54,034 nucleotides of DNA from assembly GCF_900112415.1 (NCBI RefSeq), contig NZ_FOLV01000024.1:1-54034 (forward strand), read 5' to 3'. Positions 44,007-53,179 of the stretch are shown here, one piece after another. Position numbers and translations under genes: made by a program. The notes under the pieces were generated by a model. That model saw nothing but the letters and a program-made list of their open reading frames with translations, was not told where the DNA came from and did not search any database. Numbering within the stretch: position 1 is the first letter of the stretch; each line of letters starts with the position of its first letter. Source of the DNA: Bacillus sp. 491mf. Lineage in GTDB: Bacteria > Bacillota > Bacilli > Bacillales > Bacillaceae_G.

Positions 44007-44930
44007 TTGTTTAAAAAAGTCGGTATAGGAGTATTTTCTACAGCAATTGTATTAAGTGCCAGTATAGGTTTTTCAGGTATTGTATCAGCAGATAGTCCAT
44101 CTGCAAATGAACAAGTTAAGAATGGAGATTTTGAGGATGGGCTAAATAACTGGATTTTATCTAATCCTAATTCTTCTACCGAGAATATCGGCACTTCTGA
44201 ACCAGGCAATCATTATCTGAAATTAATACATGCAGACACAGCCTATCAGCTTGTTACTGTAAAGCCGAATACAGAATATACATTAACATTTGATATAGCA
44301 GGAAGTATAGTTTCTCCATCAGAAGTAACAGTAGGTAATCTGAATGCCAATCAAGAAATCGTTCCATTAACAAAGAAGCAGTATACAGGATTTAAGCCCG
44401 AACATCATGAGATGAAGTTTAAAACAGGGGAAGACGTGTCAAACTTTGCTGTCAAACTTGCTTCTACAGCAAATGGGAGGGTTAAGTTTGATAATGTACA
44501 ATTAAAGGAAAAGGAGAAATCTTATATTTTAAATATTGATTTTGACCGCAATTCAAGTTTAGAGATTTTTAAACCATATGGCGATGTAAATTACAATATT
44601 GAAGAGCATGTAGGAATAAATAATTCTAAAGGACTTCATTTAAGTGGATCAGGCGGTCTGTTGATGGGGTCCGTAACTTTGAAGCCTAATACTACATACA
44701 TAATGTCTGTATTTGGAAAAATAACGACTCCTGGTAAAACAGTACTCGTGGGGGCAGCAACTAATGGAATGAGAACAGCTTATATGGAATTTACTTCCTC
44801 ACAGTATGAACAAAAATCGGTCGAATTTACTACTCCAAATAATAATTATCCAACTAACGTCTTCTTAGATCCTATTTCAATGAAAAGCTTTGATGCCTAT
44901 TTTGATGATATCGTACTAGTTGAAAAGTAG
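44007..44930 (+). CDS. Secreted protein with two carbohydrate-binding-like modules
   Basis: This protein of about 307 aa starts with a signal peptide (hydrophobic core STAIVLSASIGFSGIV, cleavage after VSA). Two tandem beta-sandwich modules of CBM4/9-type follow (about 35-165 and 170-307), each starting with NGDFEDGLNNW or an equivalent (NIDFDRNSSLEIF) and ending FDNVQL or FDDIVLVEK. No catalytic domain is present, so it may bind polysaccharide on the cell surface or matrix. TTG 44007 is favoured, since AAAGGAG is 9 bases before it; ATG 43998 touches that site. Confidence 0.78.
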   Translation: MFKKVGIGVFSTAIVLSASIGFSGIVSADSPSANEQVKNGDFEDGLNNWILSNPNSSTENIGTSEPGNHYLKLIHADTAYQLVTVKPNTEYTLTFDIAGSIVSPSEVTVGNLNANQEIVPLTKKQYTGFKPEHHEMKFKTGEDVSNFAVKLASTANGRVKFDNVQLKEKEKSYILNIDFDRNSSLEIFKPYGDVNYNIEEHVGINNSKGLHLSGSGGLLMGSVTLKPNTTYIMSVFGKITTPGKTVLVGAATNGMRTAYMEFTSSQYEQKSVEFTTPNNNYPTNVFLDPISMKSFDAYFDDIVLVEK

Positions 44931-44992
44931 CCATAATAAAAAATATATTTCTATCATTGACACATAAAAACAATTCTAAAAATGAGCCGCCA

Positions 44993-45117
44993 TATGCCTA
45001 TCGACTTGAGACTTTGAAATGTATCTACAACGAAGTTTGTTCTTTCTACATTTATTTATGGGAATTCAGCTCGTTTTTCATTTTGGGGTATTTGCTATTC
45101 TTAGATTGATAGTGATG
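44993..45117. repeat. IS231-type MITE, unit C
   Basis: TATGCCTATCGACTTGAG on the left and CTTAGATTGATAGTGATG (45100-45117) on the right enclose a 90-base non-coding interior with a TTTTGGGGTA arm. Outside are GAGCCGCCA and TGGCGAGACCC, again resembling Tn3-type outer ends in inverted orientation. Confidence 0.65.
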
Positions 45118-45219
45118 TGGCGAGACCCTATAATAGATAAATTATAAGTTTAAATGACTGCCAAAAACGATCATTATGTCAATCAGCTGTCCATATGGGC
45201 ACTGATTGTATTTTTTTTG

Positions 45220-45257
45220 ATTACCGTGGGGTTTTTCCAAAATGCTGGCGGTACCCC
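45220..45257 (-). mobile_element. Tn3-family terminal inverted repeat, right, Tn4430-like
   Basis: Read on the minus strand it begins GGGGTACCGCCAGCATTTTG and continues GAAAAACCCCACGGTAA, the inverted partner of 38528-38565. The pair brackets 6.73 kb with five genes, an IS231 and no Tn3 transposase. Confidence 0.75.
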
Positions 45258-45258
45258 A

Positions 45259-45370
45259 CATCCATCAAGTTAATATTGTAAAGTAACCCAAAAACGAAAA
45301 TTTTCAATTTCTACAGTTAATGAATTAAAAAGTATCAACTGTTTTTTCGTTTTGAGGAGAAATACATTTC
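45259..45370. repeat. IS231-type MITE, unit D (right part lost)
   Basis: CATCCATCAAGTTAATAT directly follows the outer end of the Tn3-type repeat. The interior AGTAACCCAAAAACGAAAA and a distant TTTTTTCGTTTTGAGG arm match the other units, but no right terminal repeat is recognised before the Lrp gene. Confidence 0.6.
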
Positions 45371-45443
45371 TTAACGTATTAATCATTCGTTCAATAACAA
45401 AAACCTGAATTTATAGAGTGATACCTTTCAATTTAAATGAAAC

Positions 45444-45887
45444 TTAGCAATCATGAACAGGGAGTAAAGGGCGATACATAATAGGTGATGAAAGTACTAC
45501 AGATGTGTTTAATTGTCCGAAAGGAATAAGTCGATCTACGAGGGCTGTTACATCTTTCATTGAGGCAACTGCCACCTTCATAAAATAACTATTTGTTCCA
45601 GTCACTCTATGACACTCTAGAATATCCATTTCCTCTTTAATTATCTCCTCAAATCGGTGGCACTCTATTTTTAAGTTTCCTATTTGAATGATTACAAGTG
45701 TGTCTTTTCCAATTGCCTCATGAGAAATACGTGCTGTAAAACCTTGAATGACCCCATTTTCTTGTAATCGCCGCAATCGCTCATTTACACTAGGGCGACT
45801 AAGATTCAATTTTTTCGATAACTGAATAATTGTTATTCGGCCATCCTCCTGAAGGAGTTCTACTATTTTTCGGTCAATGTTATCCAA
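45444..45887 (-). CDS. Lrp/AsnC family transcriptional regulator
   Basis: This 147-aa protein has an N-terminal helix-turn-helix (TIIQLSKKLNLSRPSVNERL) and a C-terminal RAM ligand domain (DILECHRVTGTNSYFMKVAV). It binds an amino acid and assembles as dimers to octamers. The TTG start follows AGGAGAGG. It is divergent from the amino-acid permease at 46042, which is the probable target. Confidence 0.88.
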   Translation of the reverse strand: MDNIDRKIVELLQEDGRITIIQLSKKLNLSRPSVNERLRRLQENGVIQGFTARISHEAIGKDTLVIIQIGNLKIECHRFEEIIKEEMDILECHRVTGTNSYFMKVAVASMKDVTALVDRLIPFGQLNTSVVLSSPIMYRPLLPVHDC

Positions 45888-46041
45888 AGTTATCCTCTCC
45901 TCTTCCTAATTGTAAATAATTATATTGTTATTTATTCAAAATATAAAGTTTAAACAGTCTAAAATATTCAATAGTTTATATAAAATAAGGAAATAACTTT
46001 CTATAATGAAATTATACATAAATAGTAAGGAGAGGATGATT

Positions 46042-47340
46042 TTGTCACAATTATTGAAGCAAACCATTTCAGTTCCACAAGGCATCGCCTTATATGTGGG
46101 AGCTGTTTTAGGATCAGGAATTTTGATATTGCCCGGTATGACAGCGGGTATTGCGGGTTCAAATGCATTAGTTTCATGGATAATAATGATACTTCTTAGC
46201 ATTCCATTAGCCTGTACATTTGCTTTTCTTTCAATCGATTTCCCTAGTTCAGGAGGAATATTGACTTTTGCAAACAAAGCTTTTGGGCATTATGCAGGTG
46301 CTCTCTCTGGATGGTTTTTTTTCATTGCAGGAAGTGTAGGACAAATCATTGTCTCATTAACAGGTGGGACTTACATAGCTTTTGCATTTAACTTGCCACA
46401 TTTTGCTGCTTATGTCATTGCAAGTGTATTGCTCATCATTGCGGTTATCGGAAACTATGTGGGATTACAAACAAGTGGGAAAGTTCAATTATGTTTGGCC
46501 GGGCTTACATTTTTCATTCTATTGAGCACATCAGTGTTAGCTTTTCCAGTTATTAACCTTGAGCGCATAACACTCCATATTACAAAAAGTAGCCTCATTC
46601 CAATTGGTCAATCTGCAATGCTCATTTTTTGGTCATTTTTTGGATGGGAAGCTATCTCCAGCTTAGCACCAGAATTTAAAAATCCAAGAAAACAAAACAT
46701 CATGCGATCTACATGGGGAGCTATTGTTATAATCGGTGTTTTGTACTTTGGCATTATTTTGGCTGTAATTGGTACGGAATCCTATTCAACAGGAGAACAA
46801 ACTGTTAATCAGGCTATGAATAATGCAGCACTAGCCCAAGTTGTGGAAAAAGTTGCAGGGGTAAATGGTGCCTGGGTAACAGCGATTCTCGCTTTTATTA
46901 TATGTTTAGGAACAAACAACGCGTTTGTTGCAAGTATGAGTCGGTTAGGTTATTCCTTATCTCATGAACACCTAGCACCCTCATGGTTGGATCACATGAA
47001 TAAAAAATATTCAACCCCTAGTCGTGCGGTTTTATTAGTAGGATCGATTGCAGCAATGGGTTTATTGTTAAGTTTTATTTTTGACATTGGGTTAGAACAG
47101 TTAGTATTTATTCCTAACTCATTAGCAATCGCCACTTATGTTGTTGGCACGGCAGCTGGAGTGAAGTTGATTACAAATGTCTTGGGGAAGGTGTTAGCTG
47201 TAATAGCTTGTATACTTTGTCTTGCGGCTTATCCTTTCATCGGTTCTTTTATCGCGATTCCAATCATTGTAGCCGTTTCATGTATTGTATATATCACTTG
47301 GAGAGAAAAAAGGGAGAAATATCGTGAAGAAGAAGCGTAG
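46042..47340 (+). CDS. APC family amino-acid permease, YjeH-like
   Basis: This 432-aa protein has about 12 hydrophobic segments; the first helix has the APC signature GAVLGSGILILPGMTA, with SSLAPEFKNPRKQ in the mid loop. YjeH-type members export branched-chain amino acids and methionine; other relatives import. TTG 46042 is chosen because AAGGAGAGG lies before it; the earlier in-frame ATG at 46006 precedes that site. The divergent Lrp gene suggests control by amino-acid level. Confidence 0.87.
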   Translation: MSQLLKQTISVPQGIALYVGAVLGSGILILPGMTAGIAGSNALVSWIIMILLSIPLACTFAFLSIDFPSSGGILTFANKAFGHYAGALSGWFFFIAGSVGQIIVSLTGGTYIAFAFNLPHFAAYVIASVLLIIAVIGNYVGLQTSGKVQLCLAGLTFFILLSTSVLAFPVINLERITLHITKSSLIPIGQSAMLIFWSFFGWEAISSLAPEFKNPRKQNIMRSTWGAIVIIGVLYFGIILAVIGTESYSTGEQTVNQAMNNAALAQVVEKVAGVNGAWVTAILAFIICLGTNNAFVASMSRLGYSLSHEHLAPSWLDHMNKKYSTPSRAVLLVGSIAAMGLLLSFIFDIGLEQLVFIPNSLAIATYVVGTAAGVKLITNVLGKVLAVIACILCLAAYPFIGSFIAIPIIVAVSCIVYITWREKREKYREEEA

Positions 47341-47405
47341 TTCCTTTCCTTTCATTTTTAAGAACGTTTGAACTCAGCTACACGAAAGTTCAGTTTATTT
47401 CCATC

Positions 47406-47423
47406 CTTAAGTTGATGGGCATG
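47406..47423. mobile_element. Solo IS231 right end
   Basis: CTTAAGTTGATGGGCATG is an exact IS231 terminal repeat in right-end orientation. No transposase or left end accompanies it, so it is a leftover of a deleted copy. Confidence 0.75.
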
Positions 47424-47529
47424 AGTAGAAGAACAAGAAAGAAATTATGAGACATTTTATGTTTATTGGAATATTTGATAAAATCATTATTATGGTAATA
47501 ATTGAGAAGAGTTTAGGGGGATATATTCG

Positions 47530-48195
47530 ATGAGTTCATTAGCATTATATGAAACATTTCGAAGTGATACGATTCATTCCGAATTAAAGTGGTATTGTCA
47601 ACCAAAGAATTGGAACATAAAAAAGGAAAATGCGGGCCTTATCATTGAACCTAATAAGAGGACTGATTATTGGCAAAAAACTCATTATGGCTTTGTTGTT
47701 GATAATGGGCATTTTCTTTATACAGAAATGAATGAGGATGTCATTATTACGACTAGAGTACGATCATATCCTGTGCATCAATATGATCAAGCGGGACTAA
47801 TGGTTCGCTTTTCTAAAGATTGTTGGATCAAAACATCCATTGAATACGAACCAAATGGCTCATGTAAACTTGGAGCAGTTGTTACAAATCATGGATACTC
47901 AGATTGGTCTACTCAAAATTATACTCAGGGGCCATTAGATTTATATTTTCGTATTCGTAGGGAATCTGGAGATTATATCGTCGAATTTTTGGAAGTTGAA
48001 GATGATAAAACGCCTTCTCTAAGTGAACTAATGGAACGAGAGTGGAATCAACTACGAATTGCTAGATTAATGGAAGATACAGAGGGACAAGTATTTCAAT
48101 GTGGGGTATATGCTTGTAGTCCACAAGGAAAAGGTTTTGTGGCCGAATTTGACTTTTTATCTATCGAAAAAGGAGTTCTGGTACAAAAAATATGA
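47530..48195 (+). CDS. DUF1349 family protein
   Basis: This 221-aa soluble protein has the DUF1349 concanavalin-like beta-sandwich pattern: FVVDNGHFLYTEM, DQAGLMVRFSKDCWIKTSIEY, GYSDWSTQ and QCGVYACSPQGKGF. Relatives are cytoplasmic proteins of unknown role, sometimes linked to sugar metabolism (yeast YMR099-like regulators). ATG 47530 follows TTAGGGGG. It is monocistronic. Confidence 0.85.
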   Translation: MSSLALYETFRSDTIHSELKWYCQPKNWNIKKENAGLIIEPNKRTDYWQKTHYGFVVDNGHFLYTEMNEDVIITTRVRSYPVHQYDQAGLMVRFSKDCWIKTSIEYEPNGSCKLGAVVTNHGYSDWSTQNYTQGPLDLYFRIRRESGDYIVEFLEVEDDKTPSLSELMEREWNQLRIARLMEDTEGQVFQCGVYACSPQGKGFVAEFDFLSIEKGVLVQKI

Positions 48196-48484
48196 AAGAA
48201 CAAGAATAAGGTATACTTGTACTGAAATGATACCTTATGTTATAAGTCAAAACACTGGATACATAAAAACTTCGTGTTATTTGAATATGAAATGAATATA
48301 AACATGCATAAAGACAACCGGTTATTCGAATGTTTGTTCAATCGTTGTACTGAAAAAGCAGAAGTAAATTATTTCATTAAACGACGTAGAATGTATATTA
48401 AATGTACAATGGGCTAATACATGGAAAATCGAAGCTACATGTATTAGCCATATGTACGAATACAGGTCTAGAGGTTAGTTATAT
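48196..48484. other. Intergenic region with a bidirectional terminator
   Basis: GGCTAATACATG (48412-48423) and CATGTATTAGCC (48438-48449) form the only notable structure, between the converging DUF1349 and DUF2809 genes. Confidence 0.7.
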
Positions 48485-48892
48485 CTATATCAGTTTGCTA
48501 GGTTTTCGAATCCATATAAATAACATTTCGCTTATCACACCTACTCCAATGCCTATCGCATAAGCTAATAAGTCACTCCATAAAAATCCATAACCTAATA
48601 TCAATCCACCTAAAGTTGTTTCGCGAATATGGTCAATCCAACTAGCGTGATACAATTGGCTGAACTCAATGATATAACAAAATATTAAGGCGAGTAACGC
48701 AATAACTTTTGTTTGAGCACTTTTAAAAATAAAACCAAAACCAACAAAAATCATTAACGCCCACAGTGCATCTCCTAAGTATGTATTCAAAATATGTGGT
48801 AACACATGCGCTATTTTTCTTGATGTTAGCCCTAATATAATTACAATGATGGTCATCATTGCGTATAATAATCGATTGCGTTTAAATGTCAT
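48485..48892 (-). CDS. DUF2809 family membrane protein
   Basis: This protein of about 135 aa has four hydrophobic segments and the DUF2809 pattern: GLTSRKIAHVLP, GDALWALMIFVGFGF, FSQLYHASWIDHIRETTLGG and GYGFLWSDLLAYAIGIGVG. The function is unknown; VanZ-like antibiotic tolerance proteins share the general layout. ATG 48892 is 10 bases after AAGGAG. Confidence 0.82.
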   Translation of the reverse strand: MTFKRNRLLYAMMTIIVIILGLTSRKIAHVLPHILNTYLGDALWALMIFVGFGFIFKSAQTKVIALLALIFCYIIEFSQLYHASWIDHIRETTLGGLILGYGFLWSDLLAYAIGIGVGVISEMLFIWIRKPSKLI

Positions 48893-49115
48893 ATGCAAAT
48901 TGCTCCTTAAAGTATTTTTTCAAAAATGAATAGATGAATGATTTATATTTTTTGCTTATACATTAAAATGGTGCACGTGTTGCAAATATGTTCTTTTTAT
49001 GAATACAGATTGTAGTTTATATCGTTTCTGTAATGAGAGGATTTTTATATAGTATAAGATGAATAACAATAAAAGGAAATGTTCGATCGTTGTTTCTATA
49101 TAGTGGATTAGTGGT

Positions 49116-49196
49116 GTGGAACGTATAAAAGGAGTTGCTTCGTTATTTTTTGCAGTTGTATTTTTTTCTGTGGTTTGGATATATCTTCTTTATTGA
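49116..49196 (+). CDS. Possible small hydrophobic peptide
   Basis: A 26-codon frame from GTG 49116 gives a basic start (MERIKG) and a single membrane helix (VASLFFAVVFFSVVWIYLLY). No good ribosome site precedes it, so expression is doubtful. The rest of 48899-49309 shows nothing else. Confidence 0.25.
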   Translation: MERIKGVASLFFAVVFFSVVWIYLLY

Positions 49197-49309
49197 AAGA
49201 ATTAGCAACAAGTTTCTTTAGGATCTGTCCTAAAGAATATTTTTCATAAAAATAGAATCAACTATAATCTGATTTGAACACATTTGTTTGGAAAAATGGA
49301 GGTTTATTT

Positions 49310-50374
49310 ATGTTAAGGCAAAAAAGAATAAGAGATTATGGTGTGAAAATAGGACGCTTAGAAACAGGCTACTATAACTCTATTACAGATGTTGAAGGAG
49401 TTACTGTTGGGCATGTAACTCTTAGTGATAAGGATATACAAACAGGTGTCACAGCTATTCTTTCTCATCAAGGCAATATATTTAAGGAAAAACTAATTGC
49501 CTCAAGCCATGTAATTAATGGGTTTGGCAAGACTATGGGGACCATACAAATCAATGAGCTAGGTACATTAGAATCTCCCATAATTTTAACGAATACATTA
49601 AGTATCGGAACAGCTGCAGATGCATTAATTGAATATATGCTAGAACATAATCCAGAAATTGGACGAACGACTGGAACCGTTAATCCAATCGTATGTGAAT
49701 GCAACGACATGCTATTAAACGATGTTCGAGCTAGATTTATAACTAAAGAACATGTTATGCAAGCATTAAATAATGCCTCATCCGAAGTTCAAGAGGGCAC
49801 TGTTGGAGCAGGTACTGGAATGCTGTGTTATTCATTAAAAGGTGGTATTGGTACTGCCTCCAGACGAATGAGAATGGAACATGGAACTTATACGATGGGT
49901 GTTTTAGTGTTGTCTAATTTTGGAGTTTTGAGTGATTTAAAAGTGAATGGAAAAGCTGTTGGAGAAGAATTGAGAGATGCTATCCTTCAGTCACGCGAGG
50001 AACAAGATAAGGGTTCAATTATCATAATTGTTGGAACAGATCTTCCCGTATCAGAAAGACAGCTAAACCGGATTATAAAAAGAACGATAACAGGCTTATC
50101 ACGTACTGGTTCTATCATTACAACCGGAAGTGGTGAGGTGGTAATTGGTTTTTCAACAGCTACAAAAATATCCCATGAAAAAACTGCACATTGCATTTCG
50201 GTTCCAATGATTCACGAAGAAGATATAGATGTAGCATTTCGAGCTATTGGTGAGGCTACTGAAGAGGCTGTTTTGAACTCATTAGTGACTGCTACACATG
50301 TTATTGGACGAAATGGAAATGAAAGACCCGCTTTCAAAGATTTATTAGATAAATACGACATTCAGTTAACGTAA
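49310..50374 (+). CDS. P1/S58 family aminopeptidase (DmpA-like)
   Basis: This 354-aa N-terminal-nucleophile hydrolase shows DmpA/BapA landmarks: SITDVEGVTVGHVTL, GTVNPIVCECND, GTVGAGTGMLCYSLKGG, VLVLSNFG, and the self-cleavage site Gly-Ser in DKGSIIIIVGTDLP, where Ser becomes the N-terminus of the beta chain. These enzymes release N-terminal D- or L- or beta-amino acids from peptides. ATG 49310 follows TGGAGG. Confidence 0.9.
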   Translation: MLRQKRIRDYGVKIGRLETGYYNSITDVEGVTVGHVTLSDKDIQTGVTAILSHQGNIFKEKLIASSHVINGFGKTMGTIQINELGTLESPIILTNTLSIGTAADALIEYMLEHNPEIGRTTGTVNPIVCECNDMLLNDVRARFITKEHVMQALNNASSEVQEGTVGAGTGMLCYSLKGGIGTASRRMRMEHGTYTMGVLVLSNFGVLSDLKVNGKAVGEELRDAILQSREEQDKGSIIIIVGTDLPVSERQLNRIIKRTITGLSRTGSIITTGSGEVVIGFSTATKISHEKTAHCISVPMIHEEDIDVAFRAIGEATEEAVLNSLVTATHVIGRNGNERPAFKDLLDKYDIQLT

Positions 50375-50569
50375 GAAAGTGTAAAGTTTTTTTATAAGTG
50401 ATATTCCTTCCTAATTACCGATAACACTTATTATGCGAAGGGACTTTTAAAGATTTTGTGATACTTTGGTTTTTCGTTAGCAAAAAGTGTTTTCATGTAC
50501 AGTAAACATCTTTCAGTCTAATGCTTTTTTTCTATAGTTTAAAACATTTTTATCAGACAATTTGATGAG

Positions 50570-51219
50570 ATGGTTTCTTGGCAGATTGATATAAAATATG
50601 ATTTCGAAGTTCTAACTGGAAAAACTGGAAAGTATTTTAAAAACTTTCTTCTTGAATCGTATGGGGGGATGCAGGAGATGAATCAGCTATATTAGATTAT
50701 GGATGTGGATATGGAAGAACGTTACTTGGGCTAAAAGAAAATCAATTTATAAATTTGTACGGTGTAGATTTTTCAGAAGAAATGATTAAGCGAGCAAAGT
50801 TACATAATAATGACATCCATTTTGAGATTATTGAGAGTGGGAAAATTCCTTTTCCGGATCATTCCTTCGATGCCGTACTGTTATTTGCGGTATTAACTTG
50901 TGTCTATAACAATGAAGAACAAGAATCCATATTGCAAGAAGTGAAAAGAGTATTAAAGCCTGGTGGAATTATTTATATTAACGATTTCTTATTGAATGAT
51001 GATGAAAGAAATATAAATCGATATGACAAATACTTTGAAAAGTATCATACATACGGTGTATTTGAATTACCTGATGGAGCTGTGTTACGTCATCATACTG
51101 AGGAACGAGTAAAAGAATGGACAAGTGATTTTCAACAATTAGAATTTGAAAAAGTAGAATATGTGACAATGAATGGAAATCGCTCTAACGGATTAGTATA
51201 TATGGGAAGTTTGACGTAA
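50570..51219 (+). pseudogene. Class I SAM methyltransferase, frameshifted in a G run
   Basis: The first part from ATG 50570 (MVSWQIDIKYDFEVLTGKTG to LLESYGG) breaks at a run of six Gs at 50660-50665. The rest resumes in another frame: AGDESAILDYGCGYGRTLLG is motif I for S-adenosylmethionine, GVDFSEEMI motif II and VLKPGGIIYINDF motif IV/V. A seven-G run would restore one protein of about 215 aa. It is either a pseudogene or a gene switched by a length change in the G tract. Confidence 0.75.
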
Positions 51220-51258
51220 TAGATTTTTTGAATTTTATGTGATGAAGGGATGAATCTA

Positions 51259-52155
51259 GTGAATATAGTAACTGTCTATCATTATGATGCATTTAGCGAT
51301 AAACCAAATAAGGGAAATCCGGCAGGTGTTGTTTTACAGGCTGACAAGTTAACTGATGATGAGATGCAGAGTATAGCTTATAAAGTCGGATTTAACGAGA
51401 CTGCCTTTTTAATGCAGTCAAGCGTAGCAGACTGGAGAATTCGTTATTTTACGCCGGGATATGAAATGGATCTTTGTGGTCATGGAACTGTAGCTGCTAT
51501 TTACGCATTGCAAACTAGAGGCTTAATCAAAGAGACAGGAAACTTTACAATCGAAACGAAAGCAGGTGTTTTACCAATACAAGTGGAGCTAGATCCCGAT
51601 AGAAGACCATACATAACGATGAAGCAAGCAAATCTACAGTTTCAAAAGTTTGATGGTTCAAGAGAAGAGTTAGCTGCTTCCATAGGTCTACATGAGAATG
51701 ATTTAGAAGAAAACTTACCGATTGTATATGGAAGTACAGGGAATTGGACTTTATTGGTTCCTGTGAAAAATCTAGCGTCGTTTAAAAAGATGAAACCGAA
51801 TAATAAGATATTTCCATCTATCTTAAAAGAAATGCCTCGAGCTTCCATTCATCCGTTCTGTTTCGAAACATACGACTCAAATGCTCACATGCATGCACGT
51901 CATTTTTCATCAGCATATGCGGGTACAATAGAAGATCCAGTAACGGGCACAGCTTCCGGAGTTATGGGGGCATATTACGTTACATTTATTGATGAAGAGT
52001 TTAAAGAGAAAAAAGAACTTTTAGTAGAGCAAGGGCACGAAATAGGGAAAGATGGACGAGTGAAAGTAGTGGTGAGAAAAGAATGGAATGATAGTTTAGA
52101 AGTGGAGATTTCGGGAAGTGCGGTGTATGTGGACGGGTTTGAAGTTACTTTATAA
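51259..52155 (+). CDS. PhzF family isomerase/epimerase
   Basis: This 298-aa protein has two similar beta-barrel halves. PhzF landmarks are visible: [19 protein letters not shown], the catalytic Glu in [25 protein letters not shown], and [16 protein letters not shown]. Relatives isomerise phenazine precursors, but most, like this one in a non-phenazine context, have unknown substrates. GTG 51259 is 9 bases after GAAGGG; ATG 51250 touches that site. Confidence 0.9.
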   Translation: MNIVTVYHYDAFSDKPNKGNPAGVVLQADKLTDDEMQSIAYKVGFNETAFLMQSSVADWRIRYFTPGYEMDLCGHGTVAAIYALQTRGLIKETGNFTIETKAGVLPIQVELDPDRRPYITMKQANLQFQKFDGSREELAASIGLHENDLEENLPIVYGSTGNWTLLVPVKNLASFKKMKPNNKIFPSILKEMPRASIHPFCFETYDSNAHMHARHFSSAYAGTIEDPVTGTASGVMGAYYVTFIDEEFKEKKELLVEQGHEIGKDGRVKVVVRKEWNDSLEVEISGSAVYVDGFEVTL

Positions 52156-52197
52156 AAAATGAATTATTTGATTTAAAAGAATGGAGGTATTCAGATA

Positions 52198-52701
52198 TTG
52201 AATGCATTATTGGGAATTTCGGAAATTGATGAAAGTAAAGTTAAGATCAACTACAGAGAAGCTGTTAGAGCTATTATCATTCAAGACAATAAAATCCTTC
52301 TCGTTCATTCTAACTTAGGAGATTATATATTTCCTGGAGGAGGGGTTGAAAAGGATGAAAGTCATGCAGAAGGATTAATGAGAGAGGTAACTGAAGAGAC
52401 GGGTTATCTTAACTGTGTAATTAGAGATAAAATGGGTGTGGTCGTTGAAAGGTATATAGATAAATATGATGAAAATGCTATCTTTCAAATGACTTCCCAT
52501 TATTATTTTTGTGAAGTGAATGGCGAGAAAATCGCTCAAAAATTAGAAGGTTATGAGATTGAACAAGAATATACACCTCAATGGGTGAAGCTTAATGATG
52601 CAATTAATCAAAATGAAAAAATCATTAACCAATGTGAACAAAATTGGTGGATACATCGAGAAAATTTTGTTTTGAAGGAACTGAAAAAAATCAAAAGATA
52701 A
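52198..52701 (+). CDS. NUDIX hydrolase
   Basis: This 167-aa protein has the complete NUDIX box G-x5-E-x7-REUXEE-x-GU in GGGVEKDESHAEGLM and REVTEETGYL. It cleaves nucleoside diphosphates linked to another group, with Mg2+ bound by the Glu residues. TTG 52198 follows GGAGG. The gene runs into the GNAT gene with a short gap of 20 bases, so the two are co-transcribed. Confidence 0.9.
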   Translation: MNALLGISEIDESKVKINYREAVRAIIIQDNKILLVHSNLGDYIFPGGGVEKDESHAEGLMREVTEETGYLNCVIRDKMGVVVERYIDKYDENAIFQMTSHYYFCEVNGEKIAQKLEGYEIEQEYTPQWVKLNDAINQNEKIINQCEQNWWIHRENFVLKELKKIKR

Positions 52702-52721
52702 AAGAAAGTGAGAGTGGAAAT

Positions 52722-53141
52722 TTGAATATTAGAGTAGCAAATGAATTAGATTATCCTGCTTTAAGAAAAATATATTTAGAATCACGTCGTAAAAGTTTTC
52801 ATTGGGCTGATATAGAAAAAATGACTCTAGAAGATTTTGATAAGGATACTGTGGAAGAATATATTATTTTAGTAGAAGAAAATAATCATATTCTTGGATT
52901 TGCTTCTTTATACTTGCCAGAAAACTTTATACATAATTTATTTGTTCATCCCGATTTTTTCGATAAGGGTGTTGGTGGTACTTTGCTTGGTGCCTCTATA
53001 GAAAAAATGAATAAGCCACTAAGATTGAAGTGTGTATCTGAGAATAAAAAAGCAATGAAATTCTATGAAAATAAAGGTTGGAAGAAAGTTGTTGAAGAAG
53101 GAGAACCCGGAGAACGATATTGGGTTATGGTATTTGAATGA
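52722..53141 (+). CDS. GNAT family N-acetyltransferase
   Basis: This 139-aa protein has the GNAT fold: acetyl-CoA site VHPDFFDKGVGGTLL, and NKKAMKFYENKGWKKV near the end. TTG 52722 fits the start of the family domain (NIRVANELDYPALRKIY). A frame extending upstream to 52644 overlaps the NUDIX gene and is probably not used. It acetylates an amine on an unknown substrate. Confidence 0.82.
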   Translation: MNIRVANELDYPALRKIYLESRRKSFHWADIEKMTLEDFDKDTVEEYIILVEENNHILGFASLYLPENFIHNLFVHPDFFDKGVGGTLLGASIEKMNKPLRLKCVSENKKAMKFYENKGWKKVVEEGEPGERYWVMVFE

Positions 53142-53153
53142 AAATATATAAGG

Positions 53154-53176
53154 AAGAGCCTGTTGATTAGGCTCTT
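53154..53176 (+). terminator. Terminator of the NUDIX/GNAT unit
   Basis: AAGAGCCT and AGGCTCTT pair around GTTGATT; TTTTG follows. Confidence 0.85.
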
Positions 53177-53179
53177 TTT

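Noticed and set aside
44993-45117. Direct 11-12-bp target repeats around the IS231-type units
   Set aside because: The flanks of each unit are related as inverted, not direct, copies, so they are described as extended ends.
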